From Rhynochetos jubatus (Eukaryota; Chordata; Aves; Eurypygiformes; Rhynochetidae), in assembly GCA_027574665.1 (NCBI GenBank), contig CM050677.1:62001-126000 (forward strand): a stretch of 64,000 nt of DNA. The letters are read 5' to 3'. This document shows positions 1 through 11,286 of this stretch, in pieces; the first letter of the stretch is position 1; the number at the start of each line of letters is the position of its first letter. The notes beneath the pieces were generated by a model that was not told the origin of the DNA, searched no databases, and was given only the letters and a program-made list of their open reading frames with translations. The translations under genes and the position numbers were made by a program.

Positions 1-396
1 CTGCCCCATCTAGAGGACCCATAACCTGTCCCATCCCAAGGACCCATGTCCCATCCATGAATTCAAGGACCCACGTCCCATCCCTTTCCAAGGATCCATG
101 TCCTGTTCCACCCATAAGGCCAAGGAATCGTGTCCCACCCCATCTAGAGGACCCATAACCTGTCCCATCCCAAGGATCCGTGTCCCATCCATGAATCCAA
201 GGAATCCTGTCCCATCCCAAGAACCCCTGTCCCATCCACTGCACCGAGCGCCCGCGCACTCTCCCACCCCCGAGACCCACCTCCCATCCACGAATCCAAA
301 CACCCCTCTCCTGTCCCACCCCGGCACCGGGTGGGGGGTGCGGGGTGAGCCCCCCTCCCCCTCCTCCCGCCCTCCCAGCCCCCTCCCCCACTCCAG
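1..396 (+). repeat. Minisatellite in SPTBN4 intron
   Basis: C-rich degenerate tandem repeat built from CCATCC, CAAGGACCC and TGTCCCAT motifs; the block 'CCCATCTAGAGGACCCATAA' occurs at both about 6 and about 140. From about 330 the sequence becomes a polypyrimidine tract leading into the splice acceptor CAG at 394-396. No exon is seen here, so it is read as the 3' part of an SPTBN4 intron. Confidence 0.7.
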
Positions 397-2283
397 GGAC
401 GTCTCTTCCGTGGAGCTGCTGATGAACGACCACCAGGGGCTCAAGAGCGAGATGGAAGCCCGTGGGAAGAGCATCGCCGCCTGCCTGGAGCTGGGCAAGA
501 CCCTCATCCTCAGCAAGAGCCCGGCCGCCGACGAGGTCCGGGGGTCACTCGGGAAGGGTGTCGGGGGTCTACAACCCGTTGGGGGAGCGTCCCAACCCCT
601 CCCCCACCCCCCATCCCTACAGATCAAAGCCCACGTGGAGAAGCTTCTTGCCAAGAAGAAGGAGATGACGGAGAAGTGGGACAAGCACTGGGAGTGGCTG
701 CAGCAGAGTGCGTACCCCCCACCCCCGGGGGTCAATGTGGGGAGGCGGGTGGGGTCCCGCCCCCATGACCCCTCTGCCCGGCAGTGCTGGAGGTCCACCG
801 CTTCGCCCAGGAGGCCGTGGTGGCCGACGCGTGGCTGACGGCGCAGGAGCCGCTGCTCCGGAGCCAGGAGCTGGGCAGCAGCGTGGACGAGGTGGAGCAG
901 CTCATCCGGCGGCACGAGGCTTTCCGGAAGGCGGCCGCCGCCTGGGAGGAGCGGTTCAGCTCCCTCAGACGCCTCACCACGGTACAGGCGCCTGGGCAGG
1001 GGAGGGATATCGCCCCCCGTCCTACCTCCCTCCGCTTGGGACACTGCAGCTGCCGGCACAGCGTCCCCATCCCTGTATCCGTCCCCATCCCACCCCCATC
1101 TTCATCCCCACCCCTGTCTCCATTGCTGTCCCACCTCCATCTCCACCTCCATCCCCATTGCACCTCCCTGTCCATCCCCATCTCCATCTCCATCCTCATC
1201 TCCATCCCTGTCCCCATCCCATCCCCGTCTCCATCCTTATCCCCATCTCCATCCCCATCCCATCCCAATCTCCACGTCCATCTCCATCCTCATCCCATCT
1301 TCATCTCCATCCATCTCCCACCTCCATCCTCATCCTCATTCCCATCCCTATCCCACTTCCATCCCCATCACCATCTCCATCTTCATTTCCACCTCACTTT
1401 ATCCCCATCCCACCCCATCCCACCCCATCCCACCCCACCCCACGCCATCCCACCCCACCCCATCCCATCCCATCCCACCCCACCCCACCCCATCCCACCC
1501 CACCCCACCCCATCCCACCCCATCTCACCCCATCCCACCCCATCCCACCCCATCCCACCCCACCCCACCCCATCCCATCCCACCCCATCCCACCCCATCC
1601 CACCCCATCCCATCCCACCCCACCCCACCCCATCCCATCCCACCCCATCCCCCCCAACCCCAACCCCACCCCACCCCCCGCAGATCGAGAAGCTGAAGGC
1701 GGAGCAGAACAAGCAGCCGCCGACGCCGCTCCTCAGCCGCAAGTTTCTGGGGGAACCCCCGGGGGGGTCCGCGCCGTCGCCGGGGGGTGCTGAGCACCCC
1801 GAAACCCGCCGCCCGGAGCCCCGCGTCGCCTACGTGCGCCACGAGCTCCGCCCCGAGCGCCTCCAGCCCAGGCTCGACGGCGTTCGAGAACCTCCCGGCG
1901 ACGAAGGGCCCGGCGAGGAGCCCCCGGCGCCCCCAGCCCCCGGCGAGGACCCCCCGGCGCCCCCCAAAGCCGACGAACCCGGGGAGGGGCGGACGGGGCT
2001 GCTGGAGCGGCGCCGGGAGCGCCGGGAGCGCCGCTTGGAGCGGCAGGAATCCAGCGAGCCGGAGCCGCCGCGGCAGGACGGCAAGGGCGGCGGGTGAGCG
2101 CGGGGACGGGGATGCCGGTGTCACCGTGGGGTGGCCGGGACCGAAGTGACGCCCCACATCCCCCCCTCCGTGTGTGTGTGTGTCCCCCCCTCCCGCCAAA
2201 TCTCCGCCGACAGCAAAGCCACGCTGGCCGACATCGTGGAGCAGCTGCAGGAGAAGGAGGCGGGTGGCCCCTCGCCAGCTCCG
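397..2283 (+). CDS. SPTBN4: Beta-IV spectrin, 3' part (five exons)
   Basis: Beta-IV spectrin crosslinks actin and ankyrin-G at axon initial segments and nodes of Ranvier. Five exons are phase-consistent: 397-535, 623-707, 785-981, 1684-2093 and 2214-2283. They encode the end of the last spectrin repeats (DVSSVELLMNDHQG; EKWDKHWEWLQQ; LEVHRFAQEAVVADAW; SSVDEVEQLIRRHEA), then the beta-IV-specific linker (KLKAEQNKQPPTPLLSRKF, VAYVRHELRPERLQPR, an Arg/Glu-rich RRERRERRLERQESSE block) and KATLADIVEQLQEKEAG. The linker and the last motif separate SPTBN4 from SPTBN1 and SPTBN2. The gene is 5'-partial in the window. The last visible exon ends in phase 0 at a good donor (GTGAGT), yet no PH-domain exon follows before the gap. 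The donor at 536 (GTCCGG) is weak. The linker looks shorter than in human. Identity is strong; the true 3' end is unknown. Confidence 0.9.
982..1683 (+). repeat. CCCAT/CCCAC simple-repeat intron
   Basis: The SPTBN4 intron between exons 785-981 and 1684-2093 starts with CATCTCCATCC-type repeats. From about 1400 to 1660 it becomes an almost pure array of the 5-mers CCCAT and CCCAC, ending in CCCCCCGCAG at the acceptor. The long translated frames through it are low-complexity artefacts. Confidence 0.85.
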
Positions 2284-4391
2284 GTGAGTCTTTGGTGTCC
2301 CCTCGGTGTCCCCTCGGTGTCCCCTCGGTGTCCCCTTGGTGTCCCCTCGGTGTCCCCTTGGCTTCCTATTGGTGACCCCTTGGTGTCCCCTTGGTGTCCC
2401 CTCAATATCTCCCTTGATGTCCCCTTGGCTTCCTATTGGTGTCCCCTCGGTGTCCCCTCGGTGTCCCCACAGTGTCCCCTCGGTGTCCCCTTGGTGTCCC
2501 CTCAATATCTCCCTTGATGTCCCCTTGGCTTCCTATTGGTGTCCCCTTGGTGTCCCCTCACTGTCCCCTCACTGTCCCCTTGGCTTCCTATTGGTGTCCC
2601 CTCGGTGTCCCCTCGGTGTCCCCTCAGTGTCCCCTCGGTGTCCCCTCGGTGTCCCCTTGGTGTCCCCTCAATATCTCCCTTGATGTCCCCTTGGCTTCCT
2701 ATTGGTGTCCCCTTGGCTTCCTATTGGTGTCCCCTTGGTGTCCCCTTGGTGTCCCCTCAGTGTCCCCTTGGCTTCCTCTTGGTGTCCCCTTGGTGTCCCC
2801 TCAGTGTCCCCTCGGTGTCCCCTTGGCTTCCTGTTGGTGTCCCCTCGGTGTCCCCTTGGTGTCCCCTCAGTGTCCCCTCGGTGTCCCCTCGGTGTCCCCT
2901 TGGTGTCCCCTCAATATCTCCCTTGATGTCCCCTTGGCTTCCTATTGGTGTCCCCTTGGCTTCCTATTGGTGTCCCCTTGGTGTCCCCTCAGTGTCCCCT
3001 TGGCTTCCTCTTGGTGTCCCCTTGGTGTCCCCTCAGTGTCCCCTCGGTGTCCCCTTGGCTTCCTGTTGGTGTCCCCTCGGTGTCCCCTTGGTGTCCCCTC
3101 AATATCTTCCTTGGTGTCCCTTTGGCTTCTTATTGGTGTCCCCTTGGTGCACCCTGGGTGTCCCATCAGTATCCCCTCAGTGTCCCCTCTGTGTCCTTGG
3201 TGTCCCCTCAATATCTCCTTTGGTGTCCCCTTGGCTTCTTATTGGTGTCTCCTGGGTGTCCCCAGGTGTCCCATCAGTATCCCCTCAGTGTCCCCTTGGT
3301 GTCCCCTTGATGTCCCCTTGGTGTCCCTTTGGTTTCCTCTTTGTGTCCCCTTGGTGTCCCCTCAATATCTCCCTTGGTGTCCCCTTGGCTTCCTATTGGT
3401 GTCCCCTTGGTGTACCCTGGGTGTCCCATCAGTATCCCCTCAGTGTCCCCTTGGTGTCCCCTCGGTGACCCTTCAGTATCTCCTTGATGTCCCCTTGGCA
3501 TCCACTTGGTGTCCCCTTGGCTTCCTCTTGGTGTCCCCTGTGTGTCCCCTTGGTGTCTCTTTGGTGTCCCCTTGATATACCCTGTAGTGTCCCCTTGGTG
3601 TCCCCTCAACTTCCTCTTGGTGTCCCCTCAATGTCCTCTTGGTTGTCGCCTTGGCATGCCCTTGGCTTCCCTTGGGTGTCCCTCAGTGTCCCCTCGATGT
3701 CTCCTTGCCTTCAACTTGGCATCCCCTTGTTATCACATTGATGTCCCCTTGGTGTCCCCTCGATGTCCCCTTGATGTCCCTGCTGTGTCCCCTTGGTGTC
3801 CCTTTGGCTTCACACTGATGACCCCTTGGTGTCCCTCGGCGTCCTGTTGGTATCTCCTTGGTGTCCCCTTGAGATACCCTTGTGTCCCCTTGGGGTCCCC
3901 TCAGTGTCCCCTCAGTGTCCCCTTGGTGTCCCCTTGGTAATACACTGGTGTCACCTTGATGTCCCCATAGCGACCCCTTGGTGTCCGCTCAGTGTCCCCT
4001 TGGTGTCCTCTTGGTGTCCCCTTGGTGTTCCTTTGGTGTCCCTTGGTAATACACTGGTGTCACCTTGATGTCCCCATAGCGACCCCTTGGTGTCCCCTTC
4101 ATGTCCCCTTGGTGTCCCCTTCATGTCCCCTTGGTGTCCCCTTCATGTCCCCTTGGCTTCCTCTTGGTGTCCCCTCGGTGTCCCTCTGGTGTCCCCTGGT
4201 AATACACTGGTGTCACCTTGATGTCCCCGTAGCGTCCCCTTGGTATCTCCTCGGTGTCCCCTTGGTATCTCCTTGGTGTCTCCTTGGTGTCCCCTCGGTG
4301 TCCCCTCAGTGTCACCTTGATGTCCCCATAGTATCCCTGGGTGTCCCCTCAACGTCATCTTGGTTGTCCCCTTGGCATCCCCTTGGCTTCC
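2284..4391 (+). repeat. 11-bp minisatellite (GGTGTCCCCTC/T)
   Basis: A tandem array of about 2.1 kb of an 11-bp unit close to GGTGTCCCCTC, with CTTGG variants. Higher-order blocks carry 'CAATATCTCCCTTGATG' and 'GGCTTCCTATTGG' inserts at about 2400, 2510, 2670, 2920 and 3100. Repeats become more degenerate after about 3480. It lies directly downstream of the last visible SPTBN4 donor and runs into the gap. Confidence 0.9.
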
Positions 4392-4891
4392 NNNNNNNNN
4401 NNNNNNNNNNNNNNNNNNNNNNNNNNNNNNNNNNNNNNNNNNNNNNNNNNNNNNNNNNNNNNNNNNNNNNNNNNNNNNNNNNNNNNNNNNNNNNNNNNNN
4501 NNNNNNNNNNNNNNNNNNNNNNNNNNNNNNNNNNNNNNNNNNNNNNNNNNNNNNNNNNNNNNNNNNNNNNNNNNNNNNNNNNNNNNNNNNNNNNNNNNNN
4601 NNNNNNNNNNNNNNNNNNNNNNNNNNNNNNNNNNNNNNNNNNNNNNNNNNNNNNNNNNNNNNNNNNNNNNNNNNNNNNNNNNNNNNNNNNNNNNNNNNNN
4701 NNNNNNNNNNNNNNNNNNNNNNNNNNNNNNNNNNNNNNNNNNNNNNNNNNNNNNNNNNNNNNNNNNNNNNNNNNNNNNNNNNNNNNNNNNNNNNNNNNNN
4801 NNNNNNNNNNNNNNNNNNNNNNNNNNNNNNNNNNNNNNNNNNNNNNNNNNNNNNNNNNNNNNNNNNNNNNNNNNNNNNNNNNNNNNNNNNN
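4392..4891. other. Assembly gap (500 N)
   Basis: Exactly 500 N, a placeholder length. The left edge is the 11-bp minisatellite and the right edge is the tandem repeat of about 180 bp flanking YIF1B. The SPTBN4 PH-domain exons, if present, could be here. Confidence 0.99.
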
Positions 4892-5470
4892 GGGGAGGTG
4901 GAAGGGGGGACCCCAAAACCTGGTGGATTTAGCTGGGGGGAACCCCAAAACTGCAGCAGGGGTGCTGCACCCCTCAAAGCAGCCCCATGGTGCTGAGGGG
5001 GGTCCCCAATATCTAAAGGCCCCCCCAAAGTGGGGAGAGCCCCCCAAAGTGGGAGGGGCCCCCCCAAAAGTGGGGCGAGCCCCCCCAAAGTGGGAGGGGC
5101 CCCCCCAAAAGTGGGGCACAGACACACTGAGCTCCCTGGGGGGGTGCTGCACCCCTCAAAGCAGCCCCCATGGTGCTGAGGGGGGTCCCCAATATCTAAA
5201 GGCCTCCCCAAAGTGGGGAGAGCCCCCCCAAAGTGGGAGGGGCCCCCCAAAGCGGGGCAAGCCCCCCCAAAAGTGGGAGGGGCCCCCCAAAAGTGGGGCA
5301 CAGACACACTGAGCTCCCTGGGGGGGTGCTGCACCCCTCAAAGCAGCCCCCATGGTGCTGAGGGGGGTCCCCAATATCTACAGAGCCCCCCAAAGTGGGA
5401 GGGCCCCCCAAAGTGGGGAGACCCCCCCAAAAGTGGGGAGACCCCCCCCAAAAGTGGGGCACAGACACAC
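4892..5470. repeat. Tandem repeat of YIF1B 3' flank
   Basis: About three units of 160-185 bp. Each contains 'CACCCCTCAAAGCAGCCCC', 'TGGTGCTGAGGGGGGTCCCC' and ends with 'GGGGCACAGACACACTGAG' (at about 5113, 5296 and 5457). The last copy lies directly beyond the YIF1B poly(A) signal. On the minus strand this is the GT-rich element expected downstream of a cleavage site, so the array appears to have amplified the gene's 3' flank. Confidence 0.85.
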
Positions 5471-5488
5471 TGAGCTCCCCAGGCAGCG

Positions 5489-5494
5489 TTTATT
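5489..5494 (-). promoter_or_regulatory. YIF1B poly(A) signal AATAAA
   Basis: TTTATT on the + strand (AATAAA on the - strand), 100 bases beyond the YIF1B stop codon. A GT-rich downstream element (TCAGTGTGTCTGTG on the minus strand) follows at about 5457-5472. Confidence 0.8.
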
Positions 5495-5593
5495 GAACGG
5501 CCCAGGGCAAAGTGGGGTTGGGGGGGGGGAGAGGGGGGGTGTCAAGGCAAAGGGGGGGTGTCAAGGCAAAGGGGGGCGCGGGGGGGCCCCCCC

Positions 5594-7795
5594 TCAGCCC
5601 AGGAGGTGGCGGGTGAGGCAGTACATGGCCAGGGGCTGGGCGGCGGCGACGGCCACCGTCAGGTACATGCGCAGCTGGTTCCTGGCCCCCCGCACCGGCA
5701 CCCCCTCGGCCGCCGCCTCCGACAGCAGCTTCAGCCGCAGCGTCCGCACCTGCGCCCGGTGAAAACGGGGAGGAAGCCCCCTCCTCTAAAAAACCCCAAA
5801 CCCCCCACCCCCCCCACCTCCCCAAACCCCGCGGGGGCCCGTTCGCTCACCGTGAAGACGAAGGTGCTGAGGCAGCACCAGCCCAGCGCGGCGCAGTACC
5901 CGCCCCAGCCGAAGAGCAGCCCCGAGCCCAGGCCCAGGATCATCCTGCCGGCACCGGGAGGGGGGAGTCAGCGGGGTGAGACCCCTCCCCCGTTATAAAC
6001 CCCCTCCCCAGGGCTCTCACCCCACGTATTTGTAGCTGGCGAAGGCGAGGAGGTCGACGGGGCCGAGGTCGGTGTGGACGGCGCAGAGGTAGAGGCCGAG
6101 GAGGACGGCCAAGACCTCGGCCAGGAGCCAGGCCAGCGCCGAGCTCGCCTGCAGGCCCAGGCTGTCCGGGGAGAACCTGGGGGGGGCACCCCGAGTTTAA
6201 CAGCCCCCTCCCCACCCCGTGGAGGGGAGGGTCGCGGCTTTACCCGCGCCGGGGCCCTCACCTGTTCTGGGTGCCCAGCGCCAGGCCGGTGAGCAGGATG
6301 TAGGTGATGAAGGCCATCGCTGCGGGGGGGGGGGGATGTCATTGTTGGGGGGTACCCGGGGATGGGGGGGGGGGCGCGTGGGGGTGGGGGGCACAGGCGT
6401 ACCCGGAATGTAGAGATCGGGGGCGTTGACGTCGAAGCGGGGGGCCACCGGGACGTCCTGCTGGTACCGTACCTGCCAGTCCTGGGGGCGGGGGGGGGGA
6501 GAGGGTACCGTTAGGGCACGAGCCCAGGCCCGGTATTGCTCCTCCAGCCCCAGAACCGTGACCCCAGGCCCGGTATTGCCCCCCCAGCCCCGGAACCGCG
6601 ACCCCAGCCCTGGTATTGCCCCCCCCAGCCCCGGAACCACGACCCCCGTCCCGGTATTGCCCCCCCCCAGCCCCGAACTGCGACCCCAGCCCCGGTATTG
6701 CCCCCCCCCAGGCCCGGCACTGCAACCCCAGCCCCGGTATTGCCCCCCCCAGCCCCGGTATTGCCCCACCCAGCCCCGGCCCGGAACCATGACCCTAGCC
6801 CTGGTACCCTGGTACCACGACCCCAGAACCCCGCTCCCAGGCCTGGTACCGCGACCCCAGCCTGGGTACCCCAGCCCCGGAACCCCGACCCCAGGCTCGG
6901 TACTGCAACCCAGGCCCAGTATTGCCCCCCCCCAGCCCCAGTACCGGTCCCCCAGCCCCGGAACCGTGACCCCAGGCCCAGTATTGCCCACCCCAGGCCC
7001 AGTACCGCAACCCAGGCCCAGAATCCCACCTCCAGGCCCAGTATTGCCCACCCCCAGGCCCAGTACCGCGCCGCCAGACCCCGTATCCCGCCCCCAGCCC
7101 CGGTACCGCGCCCCCAGGCCCCGTATCCCGCCCCCAGTACTGCGCCCCCAGCCCCGGTACCGCGCCCCCAGGCCCGGTACCGCGCCCCCAGGCCCCGTAT
7201 CCCACCCCCAGCCCCGGTACCGGCGCCCCCGCCCCCAGCCCCCCCACCTGGTGCATGAAGGGGAACACGAGGAGCCCCAGTTTCTTGCCCACGTAGACGG
7301 TGTCCACGGCGAAGTAATACTTGAGCTTCCCCACCGGGATGAACCGGTCCAGCTGCCCGGGCGGGGTTACACAGCCGTGAGGGGCGGGGGGGGGAGACCC
7401 GGTAACCGGCCCCGCAGCCCCCGCCCCCCCCCGCCGCCCGGTGCCACTCACGTTGCGGTCCACGATGTCGCGGCCCTGGCTGGCCAAGGTGCTGCCGTAG
7501 GCCACGGCCAGGCTGGACACCGGCTCGCTCAGGAAGGCCGCGGGCGGCGGGTACGGGGAGGAGGAGGCGGCTGGAGGCGGCGACAGCCCGTAACCCCGCT
7601 CCGGGGGGACCCCGCCGCCTCCCGCCGTGCTGGTGTCATCGAAAAGCGGGTGCGGATCGGCCAGACGCGGCGCCGCCGGCGGGACGCGGCGTTTGGGGGC
7701 TGCGGGGAGAGAAGGGGGAGCCCGGGGGGATGGACCGGCCGCTCCAGCCCGGCCCCGCCGCGATCGCGGTGCCGCGTCGCCCCGTCCGGCTCCAT
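5594..7795 (-). CDS. YIF1B: Yip1-interacting factor B (YIF1B)
   Basis: YIF1B is a multi-pass membrane protein of the ER/intermediate compartment/Golgi that works with YIPF proteins and in trafficking of the 5-HT1A receptor. Seven exons keep phase with no frameshift: 7699-7452, 7352-7248, 6481-6403, 6319-6262, 6176-6021, 5944-5851 and 5749-5594 (stop at 5596-5594). Family landmarks in order: KRRVPP and [11 protein letters not shown] (cytosolic N-terminus), [64 protein letters not shown] (TM), [16 protein letters not shown] (TM), [16 protein letters not shown] (TM), [19 protein letters not shown], and C-terminal YCLTRHLLG. The start is uncertain. ATG at 7795-7793 (MEPDG, compare human MHPAG) is one base out of register with the KRRVPP frame, so either a G-run base is missing or exon 1 lies further upstream. 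KCNK6 is the next gene, divergently oriented, as in human 19q13. Confidence 0.95.
6482..7247. repeat. C-rich minisatellite in YIF1B intron
   Basis: Tandem variants of 'CCAGCCCCGGTATTGCCCCC' and 'CCCCAGGCCCGGTACCGCG' fill the intron between the FPFMHQ and DWQVRY exons. The acceptor (CAG on the minus strand) lies at about 6482-6484 and the donor (GTGGGG) at about 7243-7247. No exon is seen inside. Confidence 0.85.
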
Positions 7796-8050
7796 CCCGC
7801 CCGCCGCTTCCGCTTCCGCCCGCCGCCGCCTCACGTGACTGCCTCCTCCCCCCACCTCTCCCCGAAGCGCCGCGCTGATTGGACGCCTCGCCGGAAGTCG
7901 TTGGCAGGCGGCGCGGCCGCCCCCCTCGGCGGGTGACCGGAAGCGAGGGGCGGGGAGGGGGAGGAACCGTGACGCCGTGCCCGCCCTCAAGATGGCGGCG
8001 CCTGCCCGGCCTGGTGTTGCCATGGCGACGGCGTAGGCCTACGCGGGGCC
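7690..8050 (-). promoter_or_regulatory. CpG-island promoter of YIF1B
   Basis: A CpG-dense, repeat-free block with classic TATA-less promoter motifs: CACGTG E-box at 7832-7837, inverted CCAAT (ATTGG) at 7878-7882, ETS sites CCGGAAG at 7891 and 7937, and the YY1-type motif AAGATGGCGGC at about 7989-7999. It covers the presumed YIF1B first exon. The minisatellite resumes just beyond it. Confidence 0.7.
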
Positions 8051-8059
8051 TGGCGGGGC

Positions 8060-9835
8060 CTGGTGTCCCCAAGGCCAGATGCCACCGTGTCACGGCCACG
8101 GGGCTGGACACAGTGTCCCCCAGGTCATGGTGTCCCCAGGGCTGTCCCTAAGGCCACCGTGTCGTGGCCACAGGGATGGACATGGTGTCCCCAGGGCCAT
8201 GGTGTCCCCAGGGCCAGCGTGTCATGGCCACAGGGATGGACATGGTGTCCCCAGGGTGTCCCCAAGGTCACCGTGTTATGGCCACAGGGATGGACATGGT
8301 GTCCCCAGGGCCATGGTGTCCCCAGGGCCAGCGTGTCATGGCCACAGGGATGGACATGGTGTCCCCAGGGTCATGGTGTCCCCTGGTCCATGACATCCCC
8401 AGGACTGTCCCCAAAGTCACCGTGTCATGGCCACAGGGCTGGCTGTGGTGGCCATGGTGTCCCCTGGTCCATGGTGTCCCCACGGGTGTCCCCAAGGCCA
8501 CCATGTTATGGCCATGGGGCTGGACATCGTGGCCATGGTGTCCCCAGGGCCATGGTGTCCCCAGAGCTGTCCCCAAGGCCACCGTGTCACGGCCGCAGCG
8601 ATGGACCTGGTGTCCCCAGGGTCATGGTGTCCCAGGGCCAGTCCCCAGGGCCACTGTGTCATGGCCACAGGGATGGACACAGTGTCCCCAGGACCATGGT
8701 GTCCCCAGGTGTCCCCAGGGCTGTCCCCAAGGCCACCGTGTCACAGCCGCAGCAATGGACACAGTGTCCCCAGGGCCATGGTGTCCCCAGGGCCATGGTG
8801 TCCCCAGGTGTCCCCAGGTGTCCCTAGGGCCACCGTATCATGGCCACAGGGATGGACATGGTGTCCCCAGGGTCATGGTGTCCCCTGGTCCATGACATCC
8901 CCAGGACTGTCCCCAAAGTCACCGTGTCATGGCCACAGGGCTGGCTGTGGTGGCCATGGTGTCCCCTGGTCCATGGTGTCCCCACGGGTGTCCCCAAGGC
9001 CACCATGTTATGGCCATGGGGCTGGACATCGTGGCCATGGTGTCCCCAGGGCCATGGTGTCCCCAGAGCTGTCCCCAAGGCCACCGTGTCACGGCCGCAG
9101 CGATGGACCTGGTGTCCCCAGGGTCATGGTGTCCCCAGGGCCAGTCCCCAGGGCCACTGTGTCATGGCCACAGGGATGGACACAGTGTCCCCAGGACCAT
9201 GGTGTCCCCAGGGCTGTCCCCAAGGCCACCGTGTCACAGCCGCAGCGATGGACACAGTGTCCCCAGGGCCATGGTGTCCCCAGGGCCATGGTGTCCCCAG
9301 GTGTCCCCAGGTGTCCCTAGGGCCACCGTATCATGGCCACAGGGATGGGACATGGTGTCCCCAGGGTGTCCCCAAGGTCACCGTGTCATGGCCACAGGGA
9401 TGGACACAGTGTCCCCAGGGCCATGGTGTCCCCAGGGTCATGGTGTCCCCAGGGCCAGTCCCCAGGGCCACCGTGTCATGGCCACAGGGATGGACATGGT
9501 GTCCCCAGGGCCATGGGCCCCAGGTGTCCCCAGGGCTGTCCCCAGGGCCAGCATGTCACAGCCACAGGGATGGACACAGTGTCCCCAGGACCATGGTGTC
9601 CCCAGGGCTGTCCCAGGTGTCCCCAGGTGTCCCCAGGACCATGGTGTCCCCAGGGCCATGGTGTTCCCAGGTGTCCCCAGGTGTCCCCAAGGCCACCGTG
9701 TCACGGCTGCGGGGCTGGACACAGTGTCCCCAGGACCATGGTGTCCCCAGGGCTGTCCCCAGGTGTCCCCAGGGCTGTCCCCAAGGCCACCGTGTCACGG
9801 CCATGGGGCTGGCCGTGGGGGTCCCGGGTGTCCCC
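8060..9835. repeat. Minisatellite with ~500-bp higher-order repeat
   Basis: Units combine 'CATGGTGTCCCCAGGG', 'CACCGTGTCATGGCCACAGG' and 'GGATGGACA'. A higher-order copy is clear: the block starting at about 8348 ('GATGGACATGGTGTCCCC', then the rare 'CTGGTCCATGACATCCCC') recurs about 501 bp later at about 8849. This fills the YIF1B-KCNK6 spacer. The long apparent reading frames are by-products of the repeat. Confidence 0.9.
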
Positions 9836-10137
9836 AGGACGTCATCGCCCCCGTCCCTGCACCCCACGGAGCCCCACGGAGGCCAGGCAGGGTCCGCCAT
9901 GCCCCCACCCGCCCAGCACCCTCCCATGGGGCCCCCCCTTCGTGTCCCCCCCCCCGACGTCACCGGGGCGGCCGCGGGAGGAAGCGGCGGGTCCCGTGGG
10001 AGCGCGTGACGGCCCCGTGAGCACTGCGGGCGGCGGGGCGGGGCGGGGGGGACGGACACCCCCTCTGTCCGTCTGGGGTGCCGGGGGGGGGCTGACCTGG
10101 GGGGTGCCCCGCACCTCGGCCTGGGGTCTGGCGGGTC
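9836..10137. other. GC-rich spacer, no gene seen
   Basis: Non-repetitive, CpG-rich stretch between two minisatellites, with CRE-like GACGTCA near 9839 and 9956. It could be a regulatory island upstream of KCNK6. No coding similarity recognised. Confidence 0.4.
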
Positions 10138-11095
10138 ACCCCAGTAGCACCCTGGTACTGGGCACCCCAGTACTGGGCACCCCTTTGTACCCCTGTACTG
10201 GGCACCCCAGTTGCACCCTGATACTGGGCAGCCCTTTGTACCCCCGATACTGGGCACACCAGTGGCACCCCAGTTCTGGGCACCCCTTTGTACCCCAGTT
10301 CTGGGCACCCCAGTAACACTCCAGTTCTGAGCACCCCCATGTCCCAGTTACCCCCCAGTACTGGGAACCCCAGTTGCCCCCCAAGTACTGGACACCCCTT
10401 TGTACCCCAGCACTGGGCACCCCAGTTGCCCCCCCAGTTCTGGGCACCCCAGTGGCACCCCGATACTGGACACCCCAGTAGCACCCCAGTTCTGGGCACC
10501 CCCATGTCCCAGTTGCCCCCCAGTTCTGGGCACCCCAGTGGCACCCCGATACTGGACACCCCAGTAGCACCCCAGTTCTGGGCACCCCCATGTCCCAGTT
10601 ACCCCCCAGTACTGGGCACCCCAGTTCTGGGCACCCCAGTGGCACCCCGATACTGGACACCCCAGTAGCACCCCAGTTCTGGGCACCCCCATGTCCCAGT
10701 TACCCCCAGTACTGGGCACCCCAGTTCTGGGCACCCCAGTGGCACCCCGATACTGGACACCCCAGTAGCACCCCAGTTCTGGGCACCCCCATGTCCCAGT
10801 TGCCCCCCCAGTTCTGGGCACCCCAGTGGCACCCCGATACTGGACACCCCAGTTGCCCCCCAGTTCTGGGCACCCCCATGTCCCAGTTGCCCCCCAGTAC
10901 TGGGCACCCCAGTTCTGGCACCCCAGTGGCACCCCGATACTGGACACCCCAGTAGCACCCCAGTTCTGGGCACCCCCATGTCCCAGTTAGCCCCCAGTAC
11001 TGGGCACCCCTTTGTACCCCCGTACTGGGCACCCCAGTTGCACCCCAGTTCTGGGCACCCCAGTTGCACCCCGATACTGGTCCCCCCAGTCACCC
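10138..11095. repeat. Minisatellite (CCCCAGTTCTGGGCAC type)
   Basis: Tandem units of 'CCCCAGTTCTGGGCACCCC' and 'GGCACCCCGATACTGGACAC', nested in a higher-order unit of about 110 bp marked by 'CCCCCATGTCCCAGTT' (at about 10335, 10499, 10587, 10688, 10788, 10874 and 10975). It ends just before the KCNK6 promoter region. Confidence 0.9.
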
Positions 11096-11286
11096 CCCCC
11101 AGTTACCGGTCACCCCGCCCCCAGCCCCGCTCCCCGGTGCCGCCCCCCGGGGCGGGTCCCTTTTTGGGGGGGGGGAGGGGGAGGCGGCCGGACGCTGCGG
11201 TGATGGGCGCGGGGGCCGCGGGGCCGGAGGCGGCGGTGTGGGCGCGGGGGCCGTGGGGCCGGGGCTGCGGTGGGGGGCGCGGGGCC
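11096..11286 (+). promoter_or_regulatory. Putative KCNK6 promoter and 5' leader
   Basis: CpG-rich, repeat-poor sequence (GGGGCGGG boxes around 11150) immediately upstream of the KCNK6 ATG. No TATA box. Placement is inferred from position and composition only. Confidence 0.45.

Noticed and set aside
2306..4068. Leu/Pro/Val-rich reading frames after the last SPTBN4 exon
   Set aside because: An 11-bp repeat with few stop codons gives periodic peptides (VPSVSPRCPLG type) in all frames; not coding.
8063..10009. Long open frames through the 8-10 kb spacer
   Set aside because: They are low-complexity products of the CATGGTGTCCCCAGGG minisatellite, open in several frames at once, with no domain or exon signals.
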